DNA from: an uncultured Opitutaceae bacterium
GTDB lineage: Bacteria; Verrucomicrobiota; Verrucomicrobiia; Opitutales; Opitutaceae
Direction of reading: 5' to 3'
DNA: 8,471 nucleotides
NCBI GenBank assembly: GCA_937902865.1
Contig: CALFNJ010000178.1
Span: 1-8,471, forward strand
Shown: positions 6,640 to 8,471 of the stretch, in pieces
Layout of the letters: the number at the start of each line of letters is the position of its first letter
How positions within the stretch are numbered: position 1 is the stretch's first letter
Program-made: the position numbers and the translations under genes
Notes under the pieces: model-generated
What the model saw: only the letters and a program-made list of their open reading frames with translations
The model's database searches: none
What the model was told of the DNA's origin: nothing

Positions 6640-8280
6640 ATGAAACGCTCTCTCTTCCGCCCACGCTGCGCGGTTCTTCCCTTGATCGCGGCGCTCTTCG
6701 TCAATCTCGCCGGAACCACTGCCGCCCAGGAAGCTCCACCGGATCCGAATGCGCCGGCGGCGACCGCCGGCCGCGGGCCGAGGGCGGGCCGCGGTGAGCG
6801 CGGCAACAGCGTGAGAGAGATTGCAGAGCGAGCCGCCGCCGCGGGACCGGAGCTCACCGGCGGACCGGTGCAGCCGACTTGGGAATCCCTCCGGGCCAAC
6901 TACGTGACCCCGTCATGGCTGAGCGACGGGAAGTTCGGCATCTTCCTGCACTGGGGCCTCTACGCCGTGCCGGCCCACGGCAGCGAATGGTACGTCCAGC
7001 ACATGTACAGCAGTTACCAGCAGTGGCACACCGAGCATTTCGGGCCGCTCGACAAGTTCGGCTACAAGGACTTCATCCCGCTCTTCAAGGCCGAGAAGTT
7101 CGATCCCGACGCCTGGATCACGCTCTTCAAACAGGCCGGCGCGCGCTACGTCATTCCCGTCGCCGAGCACCACGACGGTTTTGCCATGTGGGACAGCGCT
7201 CTCACGAAATGGGATGCCAAGGACATGGGCCCGCACCGCGACCTGATCGGCGACCTCGCCGCCGCGGCGCGCCGGCAGGGCCTGCATTTCGGCGTCTCCA
7301 ATCACCGCGTGGAGCATTACTCGTTCATTCCCATCCCCGCCACGCCCAGCGACCTGACGGATCCCGCCTACCAGGATTTCTACTGGACGATGAACCACAG
7401 CGACGCGCTCTATCAAAAATTCCTCGAGGACTGGGTCGCGCGCAACCTCGAGCTCATCGACAAATATCACCCCGAGGCCCTGTACTTCGACAACGGCATC
7501 AACAGCCGCAGCCTGGATCCGGTGAAGCTGAAGGTCACCGCCTACTTCTACAACCGCGCCAAGGAGCGCGGGCAGGAAGTGACGATGTTCAGCAAGGGCG
7601 CGGGAGAAAGCGCCGCCTATCTGACGGGCGCGGTGCACGATCTCGAGCGCGGCCGGATGCCGGACATCAGCCCGGAGCTCTGGCAGGAGGACACCTCGAT
7701 CGCGCACAACTCCTGGGGTTACAACGACGACCCCCTGCAGTACCGCAACGCCGGCGAATTGATCCGGGAGCTCGTCGATTGCGTGAGCAAGAACGGCAAC
7801 TATCTGCTCAACCTCGCGCCGCGCGCCGACGGCACCATCCCGGAAGCGCAGCAGCTTCGGCTCCAGGAAATCGGCGAATGGCTGGGCCTGAACGGCGAGG
7901 CGATCTATGGCACGCGGGCCTGGACTGTCTTCGGCGAGGGTCCGACTCCGCAAGGCGCGCCGAACGGCACCCGCGGGCTCACGGACGGCATGCTCAAGGT
8001 GTACACGGCCCGCGATATCCGCTTCACCACGAAAGGGGACACGCTCTACGCCATTCTCTTCGGCTGGCCGCCCGGTGACGACCCGGCGCTGGTCACCTCT
8101 CTCGCCTCCGCCCGCGGCGTGCAGGGCAAGGTGCAAAAGGTCGAGATGCTCGGCGTGGCGAAACCGCTGAACTTCACCCAAGACGAAAAGGGGCTTAGCG
8201 TGCAGATGCCGTCCCCGCCCATCAAACCCTGCGACCACGCCTACGTGCTCCGGATCACCGGGCTGAAGCTGCAACCCTGA
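6640..8280 (+). CDS. Alpha-L-fucosidase, glycoside hydrolase family 29, exported
   Basis: This 546-residue GH29 enzyme hydrolyses terminal alpha-L-fucosyl residues with retention of configuration. An N-terminal signal peptide is evident: basic MKRSLFRPR, a hydrophobic stretch at about 11-25, and a likely cleavage site after TTAA near residue 29. Export to the periplasm or outside is therefore expected. A Pro/Ala/Gly/Arg-rich stretch at about 30-75 links it to the catalytic barrel. Barrel motifs are KFGIFLHWG at 98-106, AEHHDGFAMWDS at 175-186, and YFDNGIN at 282-288, whose D284 is the expected nucleophile. WQEDTSIAHNSWGY follows at 348-361, then NYLLNLAPRADG at 387-398 near the end of the catalytic domain. 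The remaining ~150 residues fit the usual C-terminal beta domain. The acid/base residue cannot be assigned with confidence. It lies 27 nt after the isomerase gene and is probably in the same operon; the ATG follows a pyrimidine-rich CTCTCCTTCCC with no Shine-Dalgarno. Confidence 0.95.
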   Translation: MKRSLFRPRCAVLPLIAALFVNLAGTTAAQEAPPDPNAPAATAGRGPRAGRGERGNSVREIAERAAAAGPELTGGPVQPTWESLRANYVTPSWLSDGKFGIFLHWGLYAVPAHGSEWYVQHMYSSYQQWHTEHFGPLDKFGYKDFIPLFKAEKFDPDAWITLFKQAGARYVIPVAEHHDGFAMWDSALTKWDAKDMGPHRDLIGDLAAAARRQGLHFGVSNHRVEHYSFIPIPATPSDLTDPAYQDFYWTMNHSDALYQKFLEDWVARNLELIDKYHPEALYFDNGINSRSLDPVKLKVTAYFYNRAKERGQEVTMFSKGAGESAAYLTGAVHDLERGRMPDISPELWQEDTSIAHNSWGYNDDPLQYRNAGELIRELVDCVSKNGNYLLNLAPRADGTIPEAQQLRLQEIGEWLGLNGEAIYGTRAWTVFGEGPTPQGAPNGTRGLTDGMLKVYTARDIRFTTKGDTLYAILFGWPPGDDPALVTSLASARGVQGKVQKVEMLGVAKPLNFTQDEKGLSVQMPSPPIKPCDHAYVLRITGLKLQP

Positions 8281-8406
8281 GGAAGCCGGCGGGCCATTCC
8301 GCCCCAGCCGTCCGCGGTCGCATTTCCCCCCTCAGAAATCATTCCGACCGCCGCGAGGACGGGCGTCGGCATCTTGCCATGGGGTGGCGCCGATGGATTT
8401 TGGCGT

Positions 8407-8447
8407 GGTCAATTTTATCCATGCCAATGCGCCTTCTATCCATTTTC
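8407..8447 (+). promoter_or_regulatory. Putative AraC-type operator, copy 2 (tandem half-sites, 21-bp spacing)
   Basis: TATCCAT occurs at 8416-8422 and again at 8437-8443, starts 21 bp apart, in the same orientation and phase as the copy at 4872-4912. Conserved positions extend outside the half-sites: CAA before, GC and AA between, TTC just before the second. It lies 127-167 nt after the fucosidase stop, in intergenic DNA. Copy 1 reads toward the isomerase on the + strand, so this copy should serve a + strand gene beginning just past the right edge. TTTTCT at 8443-8448 and TAGGGT at 8466-8471 (spacer 17) are a weak promoter candidate at the same offset as in copy 1. The site is seen directly; its regulator is inferred. 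Confidence 0.62.
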
Positions 8448-8471
8448 TTCTCCGAGTTTCCGGCGTAGGGT

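Noticed and set aside
6913..8274. A 453-codon minus-strand open frame within the fucosidase gene
   Set aside because: It is antisense to a complete GH29 enzyme with all motifs intact; its Val/His/Glu/Arg-rich translation matches no family I recognise.
8344..8369. Possible terminator hairpin after the fucosidase (CCGAC paired with GTCGG)
   Set aside because: Only five outer pairs, mismatches inside, and no T-run afterwards; too weak to call.
8393..8399. ATGGATT, an inverted near-match to the half-site upstream of operator copy 2
   Set aside because: It has one mismatch, the opposite orientation, and no counterpart near copy 1; such a 7-mer is expected by chance.
8339..8422. A 27-codon minus-strand frame starting MDK inside operator copy 2, recalling the MDK start of the regulator
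   Set aside because: The resemblance comes from the shared operator sequence; after MDK the translation does not match the regulator. A duplicated remnant of a regulator gene start is possible but not supported.

Overview
The window is about 8.5 kb of GC-rich bacterial DNA, almost fully coding, and reads as an L-fucose (or fucoside) acquisition locus. The protein families, the high GC, the dense packing, and the near absence of Shine-Dalgarno sequences ahead of the start codons suggest an Opitutaceae-like Verrucomicrobiota genome. That assignment is inference; there is no rRNA or other marker gene here. I found no mobile element, CRISPR array, tRNA or rRNA.

Layout: positions 1-3308 (+ strand) hold a ribose-type sugar ABC importer in standard order: a substrate-binding protein cut by the left edge, a double-domain ATPase and a permease. 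Positions 3309-4887 (- strand) hold a cyclase/kynurenine-formamidase-type metal hydrolase lying downstream of an AraC-family regulator, probably as one transcript. The permease and hydrolase converge with their stop codons touching. Positions 4990-8280 (+ strand), divergent from the regulator, hold an L-fucose-isomerase-like protein followed by a GH29 alpha-L-fucosidase with a signal peptide. The last 191 bases are intergenic.

How the genes may work together: the exported fucosidase would release L-fucose from glycans outside the cytoplasm, the ABC importer would bring it in, and the isomerase would convert it to L-fuculose. The AraC-type regulator, which has a sugar-sensing cupin-like N-terminus, would control expression. 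A kinase, an aldolase and a lactaldehyde-processing enzyme are not in the window.

The most interesting signal is non-coding. A sequence of about 41 bp, with two TATCCAT-type half-sites exactly 21 bp apart on the same face of the helix, occurs twice: between the regulator and the isomerase (4872-4912), and in the intergenic tail (8407-8447). The two copies match at 31 of 41 positions. This is the expected architecture of an AraC-family operator. The first copy overlaps the regulator's own start codon, suggesting autoregulation. The second predicts another regulon member just past the right edge.
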